A stretch of 64,000 nucleotides of DNA, taken from positions 6,510,001-6,574,000 of the forward strand of contig BSBN01000763.1 in assembly GCA_027924645.1 (NCBI GenBank), given 5' to 3'. The position numbers and the translations under genes were made by a program. This document shows, piece after piece, positions 44,090 through 55,637 of this stretch (the first letter of the stretch is position 1; the number at the start of each line of letters is the position of its first letter). The DNA is from Cunninghamia lanceolata. Its lineage: Eukaryota; Streptophyta; Pinopsida; Cupressales; Cupressaceae. Under the pieces are notes generated by a model that worked only from the letters and a program-made list of their open reading frames with translations, had not been told where the DNA came from and searched no databases.

Positions 44090-44840
44090 ATCAATTTTGT
44101 TCCCTCCTGAAACAAAGTTTATCTAATGTACTAGTATCATGTTGCAAGTGCTGAATGAGTTGTGAAATATTAGGATCCTGCTGCCATTCTTACCTAGCCT
44201 CCCCCATCCAATCCGCTTGGAATATTGATATAGCACAAAGTAATGCTTCTGTTTTGTCTTCTCTTCTAGTCTGCACATCAACTACCTTATTCTCCTTCCC
44301 CTTCTTATATATGATCTCGAAGCCATATCCCATCATCTTAGCAGCTCATTTCTGTTGCTTCTCTGATGATAGCCTTTCCAACAAAAAGCACTTGAGATTA
44401 TCATATCCATTTGTACCTTGAAGTGTCTGCCCGCCAAGTAGTGGTGCCATTGCTTGAATGCATGTAGAATTGCTAACATTTCTTTCTCATAAATTGGCTC
44501 AGATAGATTCTTACCTTGAATTGGCGACTCTCAAAGTCCATAGGTCTCCACTGTTGCATCAGAACTGATCTAATACCATGTCTTAAACCATCATACTCAA
44601 CATTGACTTTTTTAGTGAAATCTGGAGTAGCTAAAACTGCAGTAGTATGCATAGCTTTTTTGAGTTGATGAAAGGCTCATATTGCTTCTCATTCAAGTGA
44701 AATGCATCCTTCTTCAATAGGACTGTAAGTGGACCAGCTATTCGGTCATAGTTCTTGACAAATTGATGATAGTGGTCGGTAAGTCCGAAGAAGCCTCTGA
44801 GGTTCTTGAGGGTCTTGGGAATCTGCCAATTGAGCGTCAC
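44090..44840 (-). pseudogene. G3 RNase H region
   Basis: The minus frame at 44631-44840 reads PKTLKNLRGFFGLTDHYHQF and KNYDRIAGPLTVLLKKDAFH, the connection and start of RNase H. Further down VLATPDFTKKVNVEYDGLRH and VLMQQWRPMDFESRQFK are readable with frame changes. It directly follows the RT on the same strand. Confidence 0.8.
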
Positions 44841-45350
44841 CTTAATCTGGTTGTTCCACCTTTATGCCTTCATGTGAGACAATGTGACTCAAGTGCTCCA
44901 TTTTTTGTACTCCAAACATACACTTAATAGAAATTGATCTACAATGTGGAGGTGTTCCTCCCATATCTTGTTGTGAATGAGTATATCATTGAAAGAAACT
45001 AATACAAACTTATGCAAAAATGGTTGGAAGATGAATTCATCAAAATTTGAAATGTAGGAACATTTGTGAGATCAAAGGGCATCACCAAAGATTCATAATG
45101 ACCATCATGTGTAATGGGAAACGACTTTTGCAATGCCCTTTCTAATTCTGATTTGATGATAACAACCTGATCTGGGATCTAGTTTGGTAAAGAACACTTC
45201 CCATTTAACTCATCAAAGCAATCAACAATAACAGAAATAAGAAACCTCTCTTTGATAGTGAGATTATTGAGCTCTTGGTAGTCCAAACACATGCGCCAGT
45301 TGTCATCCTTCTTGTGAATGATCATAACTAGAGACACTGACTATGCTATT
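44841..45350 (-). pseudogene. G3 reverse transcriptase
   Basis: The minus strand reads NWRMCLDYQELNNLTIKERF, HDGHYESLVMPFDLTNVPTF and SFNDILIHNKIWEEHLHIVD. The catalytic YxDD is altered to SFND, which would abolish activity. Frameshifts lie between the blocks. Confidence 0.8.
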
Positions 45351-45558
45351 TTGTGGACCATGCATTCAATCTCAATGTTTTCTACATATAGGTGTAAGTA
45401 GGGCCTGTGTTGGGTGGTTGGTTCCCCAGAATGAATTGGATAGCATGATTGTGATTCCATTTTGGGAGAAGGCTCTTAGGCATGTCTTCAAATACTACAG
45501 AGTGCTTGTCGGGAATAGCCTATAGATTCGTTGGTGGAGATGTTGATGGCTGTTGAAC

Positions 45559-45852
45559 CTATAGTGAAAACAATTGGGCCACGAATTTGGAAGATCTCTT
45601 TTTGAGTAATTTTGTATTCTGATGGGAACTGACTATTTGAGGAGACTTCAATTGCAACTCACAAACATCAAATTTTCTGCCTTCTAAATGCAACCTCATG
45701 AAAAGCTCTTGGAAGGTCATCCCAGTTGTTCCTAGAGTAGTGAGCCATTGGGCTCCACAAAACACATCCAGGCCTCCCATGAGAATGGCAAACATAGTGC
45801 TGTCCAACATATTCTCATCGGTAGCTATCTTAATGCTATGACACTTGAACAA
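45559..45852 (-). pseudogene. G3 aspartic protease region
   Basis: The minus frame reads MFKCHSIKIATDENMLDSTM, GGLDVFCGAQWLTTLGTTGM and SPQIVSSHQNTKLLKK. The GGxDVVLGxQWLxTLG pattern is the gypsy protease C-terminus with its linker to RT. The catalytic motif upstream was not recovered. Confidence 0.75.
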
Positions 45853-45989
45853 CTAACCATATCACCATTTGCTATCATAACTTGAAAGTTTGGGGCTGGA
45901 TAAATAAAGTAGTTTAAACTTTAAATGCACTAATAGTTTGTTGTTGATAAAGTTATAGGTGGTAATGGAATCAAATATCATTGTTATCT

Positions 45990-47066
45990 GGATTTTTTAG
46001 GAATCTTGTGACCTTGGGGGTTTGTGGCGTGGTAATACTTGATAAAGCAATGCAAGAGATGGTTGGTTGTTGGTCAATTGATACTTAGTCTTGTTCAACA
46101 CCAGGTTCGAAATCCTCCTCATTTGCATTTGGTGTACCCTCAATGCAGAATAGATTCTTCTTTGCATGCTTATGTCCCCTACTGTATTTATTGTTGCAAC
46201 TGAAGCACAACCTGTTGGCACATTTTTCTTCCATTCATTGAGGTGTCAACCTAGTTGGTTGTGGAAGAGATGTCACTATCATATGATCCTTAAAGCTAGT
46301 GAATGAGTGTTTCCTAGCGGCCAATAGTCATTCCTCTACTCACTTGGTCCTATTCATAGTAGCACAAGCCTTAATTCATGTTGAACACGATCCTTAAGTC
46401 CTAAAAACAAGTCCAATATGTTGTTATTTGAAAAATTGTCCACTTGTAGACTCAAGGCTCTGAACTAGTTAATGTAGTCCTTATCTCGAAGGTTGGCCAT
46501 TTGACTAAAAATGTTGTCCATAAGGTTGTTGTCATAGTGCACCACTAGTTCTTCTACGAAGTTGGATCATGTGAAACAGAGTTTCTTTTTTGTCCACACA
46601 ACCAATGATACCATATGAATTGTTGAGGTTCCAAATAAAGAGATGCAATGATTACCTTTTGTTGGGATTGAACTTGGTGTAACTTGAAAAATTGCTCCAT
46701 TTGACATACCCATGTGACCTATATTGGCTGTCAAATTTGCACATATTAATTTTGGGAATAAAGCTTTGTGGATCTGATTGGAAATATTCAATTCAGTGCT
46801 CCTAGTGAGAGAATTGGTCAAGTGATGAAGAATTAGCTTAATCTCGAAGTTGAATTCATTTGAACAGCAAGTTGGGCTATTTGTTAGAATATTGAAGTCA
46901 CTATGATTATGTTTCTTTTGTCCTATATTGTTGATAGATCGACATTACCTATCCTTCCTTGAAGCTTCATCACAAACTGATCAATATTTTCTAGATGATT
47001 GTCTAGACGGTTATCCCAAATTAGTGCCACCTCCACTTTGGAATCCATATCCTCCTTTGAAAGAGT
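45990..47066 (-). pseudogene. G3 gag
   Basis: The minus frame at 46923-47135 includes MDSKVEVALIWDNRLDNHLE NIDQ-like N-terminal sequence, and the gag core lies below it (46260-46900, frameshifted). At about 46190 the zinc-knuckle type KCANRLCFSCNNKYSRGHK is readable. The N-terminal part is separated by the small copia insertion and continues at 49407-49480 (MVSLSTRGQTRLLQHQGR). No intact gag ORF. Confidence 0.65.
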
Positions 47067-47071
47067 CTTCC

Positions 47072-47506
47072 TGCTAGTTTTAGGATCAGAAATGTAAGCA
47101 ATCGGAAAATGCAACACATAAGACAATGAACACAATGTTTACCCTGGGAAAACCCTCCTACTCGAAGGAGAAAAATCCAGCAAATAATCTCTTCTTATAT
47201 ATTAGAAAAAAAAGAAGCAGAAATCTGCTTACAAAATGAAGCCTTACACAAGGCTAAGTATATACAATGAATGGAGACACTTCTCAAATAAATATGCTTC
47301 CTCTTGAAATCTGCTCTGCTGCTAAAGGAATGACCGAACTTCTGCTAGAGGTGTAAATGAAGTAATTGAATTGATGCATATATACCAATTAAGGTGACTC
47401 TTCATATGCGTCGGCGTCTCTTCATATGCTTTGGTGTCTCTTCATATGTGACTTTTCATTATTTAAATTTGGGAGAAGGATATCTCCCGCCGATAAAACA
47501 TCAACA
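47072..47506 (-). repeat. Downstream (3') LTR of the short copia
   Basis: On the minus strand it starts TGTTGATGTTTTATCGGCGG at 47506 and ends CTAGCA. It pairs with 48968-49401. Confidence 0.92.
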
Positions 47507-47543
47507 ATCCCTCTTAGCTAGGGAGGTATCTTTCCAGATATCC

Positions 47544-47852
47544 ATGTCATGGAGTCTCTCAACATGACATCCACAATGGCTACACCCATTTGTGAAATAG
47601 TTTATCATAGAGTTTCTCAACGTGATATCGTCATTGAGTCACTCAACATGACGTCCACCATGGCTACTCCCATGTGTGGAAAGAAACATGTGCACAAATG
47701 CCCATCACGGAGTCTCTCAACGTGATGTCGTCATGGAGTCTCTCAACATGACGTCCACCATGGCTACTCCCATGTGTGGAAAAACGCAAGTACAAAGGAT
47801 TCATCACGAAGTCTCTCAACGTGATGTCGTCATGGACTCTATCAACATGACG
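47544..47852 (-). repeat. Array of seven hairpins with a common loop
   Basis: On the plus strand, loop GAGTCTCTCAA (small variants) is enclosed by changing arms: ATGTCATG/CATGACAT at 47544; TATCAT/GTGATA at 47603; CGTCAT/ATGACG at 47629; CATCACG/CGTGATG at 47703; CGTCATG/CATGACG at 47729; CATCACG/CGTGATG at 47802; CGTCATG/CATGACG at 47828. Hairpins 2-3, 4-5 and 6-7 are pairs separated by one base, repeating every 99-100 bp with CACCATGGCTACTCCCATG between them. The two arm types are different sequences that both pair. Confidence 0.9.
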
Positions 47853-47892
47853 TCTCATCTCAGTCTCAGAGATGAACAAGGGCTCGCACCTC

Positions 47893-48056
47893 ATATTTCT
47901 GTCTCAAAGAAATATACACTACAAGGGCTTTCACCTCATATTTCTCCGTCTCAGAGAAATATACACTACAAGGGCTTTCACCTCATATTTCTCCTTCTCA
48001 GAGAAATATACACTACAAGGGCTTTCACTTGATATTTCTCCGTCTTAGAGAAATAT
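47893..48056 (-). repeat. Array of four hairpins (45-47-bp period)
   Basis: Arms are ATATTTCTC and GAGAAATAT (8 pairs in the first copy, 9 in the others) around loops GTCTCAA, CGTCTCA, CTTCTCA and CGTCTTA, starting at 47893, 47938, 47985 and 48032. Units are joined by ACACTACAAGGGCTTTCACC. In the first copy the missing ninth base on one arm is matched by loss of pairing on the other. Confidence 0.9.
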
Positions 48057-48269
48057 ACACTACAAGGAACCTTCATGATGATGTGACTCCCTCTGAAGCT
48101 CCAAGTACTAGCATCAACCTCCTGACCTCCTCGTCTAAGGTTGCCTCTGTTGGTTTGTCAAACTCCTTTTGAATGTTAATTCCTCCTCTTCGAAGAAACT
48201 GATCAACTTTAGAATAAGAAACCTTCTGAATTGACTTTAGAGCTTGGCTCCTTCTGAGATGTCCCCATG

Positions 48270-48881
48270 GCAATTTCCGCAGTAGAAACAAGTTGTGTAG
48301 ACCTTAATTTGCAATCTCGAGCAAAGTGACCATACTTGTCACACCTGATATATTGAATGTGAGAGATCTTTCTTCTTCTCATCCCTCTCCAGCCTCATCT
48401 GCTCTCTAATTTGGTCCTTCTCAAGGCTCTCCAACAGCTCCCTGAAAAAAAACTCTGCTACTGTGAAATAACCGCCTCCACCAAGGTTTTCATGGTCATG
48501 ATATCAATAATTGAAACCAGACTGCCACCGCGTTTCCTCTTCCTCAAACACGGGGATTTAGGAAACTCATCATCCTCCGAACCCCTCGCTTTAAATTCCT
48601 TTTCCTTGCGCAAAGATTTCGCCGCAAGTAGAGGGTGAAGATCGTCGTAGTAAGGGTTTACTCTGTTGTCTTTCAAGCCCTCCCTGACATCTTTGAAACT
48701 GGGCATTATTTCTCCCATTTAGTTTTCTCAGCATCATTGGATGGCTTGGGCACATCATTCTCCACGAAGTCTAGAAGATCATTTTCTTCTAGTGCAATAA
48801 GAACTCTGAATTTCCAAGAGGTGAAATTTGATGCACCATCAAGCCTATCTTCAACCTTGACTCCATTCACCATCTTCGATG
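48270..48881 (-). pseudogene. Short copia gag
   Basis: Minus-strand ATG at about 48881: MVNGVKVEDRLDGASNFTSW then KFRVLIALEENDLLDFVEND, the N-terminus of plant copia gag. An early stop or frame change follows (EKTKWEK then stop). The frame at 48458-48718 continues with SRKDVREG-like gag remnants and a basic KRKRGG stretch. Near 48310 the knuckle reads YIRCDKYGHFARDCK, with the first Cys of CX2CX4HX4C replaced by Tyr. No protease or integrase follows. Confidence 0.75.
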
Positions 48882-48955
48882 CTTAGATAGACTGCCCTAG
48901 ATAAGAAGAAGACTTCGCTGCTTAAACAAAGCTGATCTGATCTTTTCTTAGACCC

Positions 48956-48967
48956 GCTCTGATACCA
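48956..48967 (-). promoter_or_regulatory. Primer binding site of the short copia
   Basis: The minus strand reads TGGTATCAGAGC immediately after the LTR end, an exact initiator Met-tRNA site. Confidence 0.9.
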
Positions 48968-49401
48968 TGTTAGTTTTAGGATCAGAAATGTAAGCAATCA
49001 GAAAATGCAACATAGAAGACAATGAACACAATGTTTACCTTGGGAAAACCCTCCAACTCGAGGGAGAAAAACCCGGCAAATAATCTCTTCTTATATATTA
49101 GAAAAAAAGGAGTAGAAATCTACTTACAGAATCAGGCCTTACACAAGGCTGAGTATATACATTGAATGGAGACACTTCTCAAATAAATATGCTTCCTCTT
49201 GAAATGTGCTCTACTGCTAAAGGAATGACTGAACTTCTGCTAGAGGTGTAAATGAAGTAATTGAATTGATGTATATATACAAATCAAGGTGACTCTTCAT
49301 ATGCGTCGGCGTCTCTTCATATGCTTTGGTGTCTCTTCATATGTGACTTCTCATTATTTAAATTTGGGAGAAGGATATCTCCCGCCGCTAAAACATCAAC
49401 A
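48968..49401 (-). repeat. Upstream (5') LTR of the short copia
   Basis: On the minus strand it starts TGTTGATGTTTTAGCGGCGG at 49401 and ends AACTAACA. It contains TATATAAGAAGAG on the minus strand near 49090, a possible TATA box. Confidence 0.92.
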
Positions 49402-49406
49402 CTTCC

Positions 49407-49938
49407 TTGGTGTTGTAGCAATCTTGTTTGGCCTCTAGTAGAGAGGCTCACCATGTTGCCCTGTGTCAAAAAATAGATGTTGATGAGTCTTTTGACACAC
49501 CAATAGTAAAGGGTTTAAAAGTTAAAACACTCATGTTTAGGACCTTAAACACTAGATCCAATCCATAAGTGGTTGTCACCTGCATAGGGCTTGTTGAACG
49601 ATAATAAAAAACCCACAAAATAAAGCCTTATCCATTGGGCATGGGTTGTTAAGCATCCTCCAAGATCTCTTTGAGGACAAACTAAAAAAGAAAATCTATT
49701 CTTAAGAAGTGAATTTTAAAGAAAATTCAAAAAAACAAGGGTTGATAAGAAAGGGTTTAGAATGGGAACATAAATGGATTTGGAGACAATTTGGTATTGG
49801 AGACACATGGATTGGATTATTAACATTCTAGAGTTAATATAAACACTTGAATGAAACAATCAGCAATTAAAGTAACAAAAGTTCATATTTATTGTGATCT
49901 TGTACTAAATTAAATTTGATTGGTGCAATACTTTGAAC
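49407..49938 (-). other. G3 5' end: gag N-terminus and upstream DNA
   Basis: The minus strand at 49407-49480 continues the gag start. No clear PBS or LTR edge of G3 could be found between 49500 and 49930, which is AT-rich and non-coding. Confidence 0.4.
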
Positions 49939-49980
49939 CATAGTTTGCAAACTTGGACTTGACTCAGACTTGGTAGACCC
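49939..49980 (+). mobile_element. Left end of hAT-like element E6, cut by a solo LTR
   Basis: CATAGTTTGCAAACTTGGAC is preceded by CTTTGAAC, which fits the hAT target pattern and resembles the E5 duplication. After 42 bp the element is interrupted by the LTR at 49981-53408. It resumes at 53414 (CAAATTTAAAAACTCGATAA) and is then cut again by copia 2. Its right end was not found. Confidence 0.65.
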
Positions 49981-50885
49981 TGTTGATGTGTTTTTTATGC
50001 ACATGCAAACTCAGAATAAAATACCGAGGTATTCTATCCTCTCTTGAACAAAGTCTCTCAAAGGCTAAACAATGTGATCCAAAGAGACAACTCCAAGGTT
50101 CATGATATGTCAGGTCTTGACTTGCAATGGATAGACTCAGTAGTTGATGTGATTTTGCTGAAAACTCACAAAGGGACTTACGCTAAATATACTCCTTATT
50201 CCAATCAAATATGTTATTCTCCTTGTGAAATGGAACTTCTTCTAACCAGCTATGAAAAGAAAATGCAAAAAAGAACAAGGGTTTAGAAGGCTAATCTAAG
50301 GACAATGATATAATGGAACATGCTAGGATAGACAAATTCCCCACAAAACCTGACTCCGTTTCGCCATGAGAACCAACAACTACATGAAGCAAGTGCAATC
50401 TTCTAAGGAAACTCAAGGATTTTCATATTGTAAACCTCCATCCAAACACCCACAGCTGGCGCAGCTTGAACAAGCATTCACAACCGAACTAAAGCAAATG
50501 AAGGTTCAGTCTAACTTTGCAAAGTGGGTTGCCTTCGACAATCCACGAAAAGTATGAACCAGAAGAATTCATCAAATATCTTGACATATATTTATTACAT
50601 CAATGCACTTTTAATCTATTTCTAAGCTACTTGGAAACATTTCTCCATCATATTCAAGAATTTGAAACCATGCTAACATCCCGCAATCACACAAAATCAC
50701 CATGCGAGCCAACAATGAGTTTGTATTGATTTTAGAAATGCATTTTTATAACAATTCATATGTCTCTTCAATGACTTCGAAAAGTCTCCTCTAATCTACT
50801 TCTACTCTAACAACATCTACTCCAACTGGTTGATTCCTGCTCTCTCCCTCTGATAATCCTCTTTTACAAATGAGAGAAGTGAGCC

Positions 50886-50893
50886 CTTTTATA
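50886..50893 (-). promoter_or_regulatory. TATA box of long LTR
   Basis: The minus strand reads TATAAAAG within GGCCTATAAAAGGGC. The homologous position in the partner LTR (60549-60557) also has a TATATAAAG box. Confidence 0.5.
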
Positions 50894-52320
50894 GGCCTCA
50901 AAATTACATGAATGGCTAGGATTGATTTGAGAATCAATGGCCAAGATTTTGACAACAAGGCAGTTTGTTACAAAACTTACTATTTTTAGAATCATTGAAT
51001 GCAAACGGATGATGTGGCAGACTGTGATTGGATCAATGTTGTGCACGTGCCACCTCAACATCGAACAAACTGGTTTGATTTTCTTTGTGTTCATATTGCT
51101 CGGAATATTTTCCCAAATTTTGTCATCTTTTGGAGTAGTCTTCGAATCTTCGAATTTTCAACTCTGGAACTTGGCTGCTTCGAACTTGAAACTTGGGAAA
51201 TTTAGAATTTCTTCATGTAATTGATGAATTGCTTGATGAACTTGCTCATTTCTCTTGTTCATAACTTTCTTGATGATGTCATTGTACAGGATGCAAGATT
51301 TTGGCTCTGGGCCCTGGAAGTAGAAAGATGCCCTGTGCGTGAATTCTTGGAGTGAACTACGGATGATAGATGCTCCCTCCCCTTGCCATACAAAGTTATC
51401 TTCTTCGTGCAAATGATGATCTTGATGCAGAAATTCTCTCGTTTGGCGATGATATCTTCCTCCATCGAATGCTCTTGAACCAAGACTCCTCCATGCATTG
51501 AACTTCTCCTGTGCAAGCATTTCGCCACTATCCTTCTATATCACTCTTCATAACTGCTTGTCGGTCTGTCTCTCGCACTCATTGCTCATTTGCATGAATA
51601 CCCAGACATTAGTTTGATAGAATAATGCATAAAAGACAAGCATATAAGACAAACTCACCGCATAATGTATGCGGGATAAATGAATATGTGAAGCTCTAAA
51701 ATTTCCTCGCTTTATTTCAAGAAAGCCCAAAAAATGCAAATTTTGCGAAAACAAAACCCGATCAACTTTCAAAAATCTCAATCAACAGATGCAATTCCAA
51801 TTAGTCTACGCCAAAACTTCGACAGGGCTGCAATAATACAACGTCAAATTTGTGCACATAGTTTGAAATGAAGAGTGCTGGAATCCAAGAATATATGCAT
51901 AACCAAAACCTTTCTCCCAGGCTGGCCGCAGGGGTGTAAACCTTTTAAAACGATAGGGGCTCAAGAGAATTTATGGCTTGCATCCCGTGGTAATGGACAT
52001 AAAATCAACGAACTCAGAGTTTAAAAGATTTTGTGCTGACTGCATTTGCAAAATCTTTTCGAATACTCCATATTTAGCATGAAATTACTTTAAATGCACC
52101 ACTTGGCACTTCAAATTTGTGAGCAGGCTTTTAAGACTTCCATGGGCATTGGAGGAAAACGCGATTACCATTTTTAAAACTTTAATGAGCATTGCCTAAA
52201 TTGGTCATATCTTCATTGCACGCTCGTTTCAACAGATCATTATGCATTATGCGGTGCAACTAAATTTAGTAAGATAACCAGAATAGCCTCTTAAATGTTC
52301 TGAGGACCATTTAAAGTGAT

Positions 52321-53300
52321 GAGCGGACATTTTGAAGCTCAAGGCATTAAGGTAGCGAATAGGTATGCAAGGGACACCAATAGGTCTGCTCAAGCGGGCA
52401 TTTTGAAGCTCAAGGCATTAAGGTAGCGAATAGGTATGCAAGGGGCACCAATAGGTCCGCTTGAGCAGAGATTAGAAACAAACGCGAAAAAAAAATGAAT
52501 ATTGCAAAGGGCCAACAAAAGTCCGCTTGAGCAGAGGTTTAAACATGCTATGCATACATATCGACCTTTGATCCCATACTTTGAATTGAACCTTTTGACC
52601 GTTCATGGATGCGGACCCTAAGATTAGAGCGGAAATTTCAACGTAGTATGCATAGCCAATGTTAGAGCAGACCCTTTGACCAAGCACGCTCACGCAATAT
52701 TCTCAATGCTTAAATATTAAGAAGACCTTTTCTCTCCCACACCAAGTTTCAAACTTCAAATTCCCGCCTGCTCCTTTATTTGCCAGTCTTGGAGATTTCA
52801 TAGGACACAGAATAGTTACTGAGAAGAGCTCGAGCGGACATTCAGGTGCTGTGTGTATAACGTATATGACGTGAAAAGATATTACAATTGCCTATGGATT
52901 GAGTGGATAGTTTAGTGTATCGGGTATGATTTGAAAACATTGTATTACACAAACTATCAATGAATTCATGCCAAGAGCGGAGATTTGAGTTAAGTGCTAA
53001 TTGCAACATTATGACGGGAGTGTGCCCATGCAGGGATTCTAATGATTTGAAATTAATACTCAGAGCGGGCAATTTAAACTAATGTGTACGACAAGCATTG
53101 CGATGGAACTGCAAAAGTCCACTTGAGGCAGATATTTAAACGCACCAAACATGATTTTGAAAGTAACAACCATAAACATGTATTTTGAAGCAGAGTTTTC
53201 AAACCATATAGCATGAATGCGAATTGCAACGTTGGACTGGGCATGCACTCTGGTGGGAACTTTGGTCCATTACACATAAGTTGAACAATTCATAGGCGGG
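52321..53300 (-). repeat. Dispersed degenerate (G)AGCGG(A/G)NATTT motif array
   Basis: Motif-like words lie near 52322, 52394, 52467, 52529, 52626, 52832, 52976, 53063, 53120, 53180 and 53295. A 71-bp direct repeat (52321 and 52392) holds two of them with AAGCTCAAGGCATTAAGG. The array is upstream of the promoter on the transcribed strand. Confidence 0.55.
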
Positions 53301-53357
53301 AATTCTGAAATAACAAGACCACAACCAAAACAAAGCAAACAAGTCAAAAGCTCAAAA

Positions 53358-53386
53358 ATAAGGGGGGTCCCCGTTTCAACGGGGCG
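53358..53386. repeat. CCCCGTTTCAACGGGG inverted repeat near LTR end
   Basis: Arms CCCCGTT/AACGGGG around two bases lie about 25 bp from the LTR end, a short GC-rich hairpin in AT-rich DNA. On the minus strand this is the first 50 bp of the LTR. Confidence 0.6.
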
Positions 53387-53636
53387 ATGTTGCGATTTGG
53401 TCACAACAGACCCCAAATTTAAAAACTCGATAAAATTTATTAAAGTATTATTGTAATATTAGTTTATAATGGTCAATTAGTCTTTAGGATAGACTTTAGG
53501 AATATTCTTTATTCTTTTAGTTGTTCTCATCCTTAACTGATAAGACATTTGTAATCTTATTTAAGGATGCTTTCACTCCTTAGTATATATTGAATATTTT
53601 GGTAATCATTCTGTGTCTGATTTAATTATCATTATA

Positions 53637-53650
53637 TGGTATTAGAGCCC
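53637..53650 (+). promoter_or_regulatory. Primer binding site of copia 2
   Basis: TGGTATTAGAGCCC directly follows the LTR end TTATA and matches the plant initiator Met-tRNA site. Confidence 0.88.
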
Positions 53651-54448
53651 AAGTCGAGCTTTGGGATCGGTGAACGCATGAAGGTCTAGGGACTGTTGTC
53701 GGCAGTGATGATTTGAGGAACACTCGAAACATAGGATAGATCAAAAGGGTACATACGGAATTGTACGGAACCAGCAAGGATTTCTGGTTTGTGAAATCAC
53801 AAGTTTTAGTTTTTAGGCGGTTTTTGTTCGTGCAATATCACTGGAATATTGTGAGGTCACGCAAGGGTTTGTGAAGGGTTTTTTAGACAGATTTCAGCAG
53901 AAAAACGTCTCTTCATAAAATTGCGACCATAATTTTTTTCTTTGCAAGGGGCAGAATTTTCTGAGACATTGTGCCCTATTTATCAAGGGATTCACAACAA
54001 GGGAGATCGCGTCATTTATCTAGGGATTCATGACCATGTTTAGGTCGCAAGCGGTTTTCTTGCTTGGTCACGGCTAGACAGGGATTTTGTTCTTTTTTTT
54101 GGACGATTTTCACAAAATCGTGGCCCTTTTTTGCCAAAAACATGGGTTTTTTAGATCACACGGTGAACGGCTAGGGCACAAGGTTTTGATTTTGGACAAT
54201 TTTTTCTAAAAATCGTGACTGTGCTTCTAGTTCAAAATCGAGGATGATTTGTTTTGCGCCTAGGGTTTCATCTACACCTAGGGCACAAACAGTGTTCAAA
54301 TTTGAGTGATTATTTGTTGTGGCTAGGGTAGCGGACAAATGCCATAGCAAAATAATTTGTTGATGGTGTTTGCAAAGGGTTTATTGCAGCAATAGGCATT
54401 TTTTAATTTTTTGCTCTTACTCTATAAATACATCTTATAGGAGGGAAG

Positions 54449-55637
54449 ATGGCTTCATTACCCAATATCATGTTGGAAGGCAGCCAACGTTTCACTGGCA
54501 AAAATTACATCACATGGAAGCAAAGAATGCTCATGATCTTCGAGTACAGATGCCTCGAAAAGATCGTCCTCGGTATCGACACCAAGTCAACGATTGCGGG
54601 TAAAGACTAGGACAAGTTTGACGAGCGTGATCGAGAAGCTGTCATGTTGATAAAATTATCAGTGACTGATGAAATGCTTCCAAAGGTTCAGACAGGTACA
54701 ACCTCTATGGAAATTTAGAAGCACCTGTGAGATCTGCACGAGACTTCAGATAAAGGCAAGGCCGCCTTCGTGAAGAATATGTTCTCGATCATGATGGATG
54801 AGAAGATGTCTTTGTAGGAGCATTTGCTCAAGATCAAAGACATCCATGGTCAGTTATTAGACATAGGTTGGAAGATGGAAGAAGACGATATGGTGGTAAT
54901 TATGCTGAAAAGCTTACCGTGGGCCTATGAACATTTTATTGAGACACTCAATATCACATCTATCGGCGTTGACCTGAAGTTCGAAGAGTTGTGCAATAAG
55001 CTCTTGCAATAGGATAGATGGAAGAAACAATTTGGCAACAATAGTGATACACAGAGTGTGGAACATGCATTTATAGCCAAGAACAAGGGGCAAAGGCAAA
55101 TGGCCACAGAAGAAAGGACAAGGTAAGAATGAGGATACTTCATGGAATCTCAAAAATATCACGTCATTATTGTGGTAAAATGGGCCATATGAAGAAGCAC
55201 TGCAGAAAGAGGTTCGCTGAACAAAAATCCAACCAGGGGGGGCCTTCGCCAAAGACTCATGTCGCAGAGCATTCTGAGGAGAAGAAATCAACCTTCTATG
55301 CTTTCATGGTCAAATTAGCAGCAAATCAGTCAAAGTCATTTGCGTGGTACATTGATTCCGGAGCATCTCGTCATTTTACCCACAGGAAAGATTGGTTCAC
55401 AGAGTACACGACTTGCTCAGATTCAGTGATCTTCGGTGGTTGTGAGTACATAGTTGTTGGTAGAGGGAATGTGCAAATTACCTTTGGAGGGAAAAATATA
55501 ATTTTTCTCAATGTGTACTGTGCCGGGAATGGAGCTTATTTTGCTCTCGGTGAGTCAGATTATGCGACATTATCCCAATCTGGATGTCATATTTAACAAA
55601 AATAAATGCTATATAGTTGACAAGGAGTCAAAGAAGA
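54449..55637 (+). pseudogene. Copia 2 gag, protease and gag-pre-integrase start
   Basis: ATG near 54449: MASLPNIMLEGSQRFTGKNY then RMLMIFEYRCLEKIVLGIDT. Gag continues with stops (DKFDERDREAVMLIKLSVTD; LNITSIGVDLKFEELCNKLL). The frame at 55129-55596 has the knuckle HYCGKMGHMKKHCRK, with its first Cys changed to His, and the protease core WYIDSGASRHFTHRKDWF with the DSGA catalytic motif. It ends at KNKCYIVDKESKK, where the solo LTR is inserted; the protein resumes at TIAVNIEDHGLYRL (57394). Confidence 0.8.

Larger units (their letters stand above)
47072..49401 (-). mobile_element. Short copia-derived element with tandem hairpin arrays
   Basis: A perfect 5-bp duplication CTTCC flanks it (47067-47071 and 49402-49406). 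LTRs are 47072-47506 and 48968-49401, very similar by eye, so the insertion is young relative to its surroundings. A PBS on the minus strand follows the upstream LTR. The 1.46-kb interior holds only a broken gag and then two arrays of hairpins where integrase and RT would normally be. The element is non-autonomous and needs proteins from a related copia. Confidence 0.93.
49981..53408 (-). mobile_element. Long solo LTR (3.4 kb) with dispersed AGCGG motif array
   Basis: A perfect 5-bp duplication GACCC flanks it (49976-49980 and 53409-53413). Ends on the plus strand are TGTTGATG and GGTCACAACA. A TATA box on the minus strand (50886-50893) shows transcription toward the lower end. Its first 1 kb is homologous to 59705-60700. 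The upstream part (52300-53300) carries repeated GAGCGG/CCGCT words, and near its start a CCCCGTTTCAACGGGG inverted repeat. No coding domain. At 3428 bp it is long for an LTR, in the range of Tat/Ogre-like gypsy elements. Confidence 0.75.

Noticed and set aside
47544..48056. CRISPR-like look of regularly spaced repeats
   Set aside because: Plant nuclear context, imperfect repeats, spacers also repeated, and location between retrotransposon LTRs.
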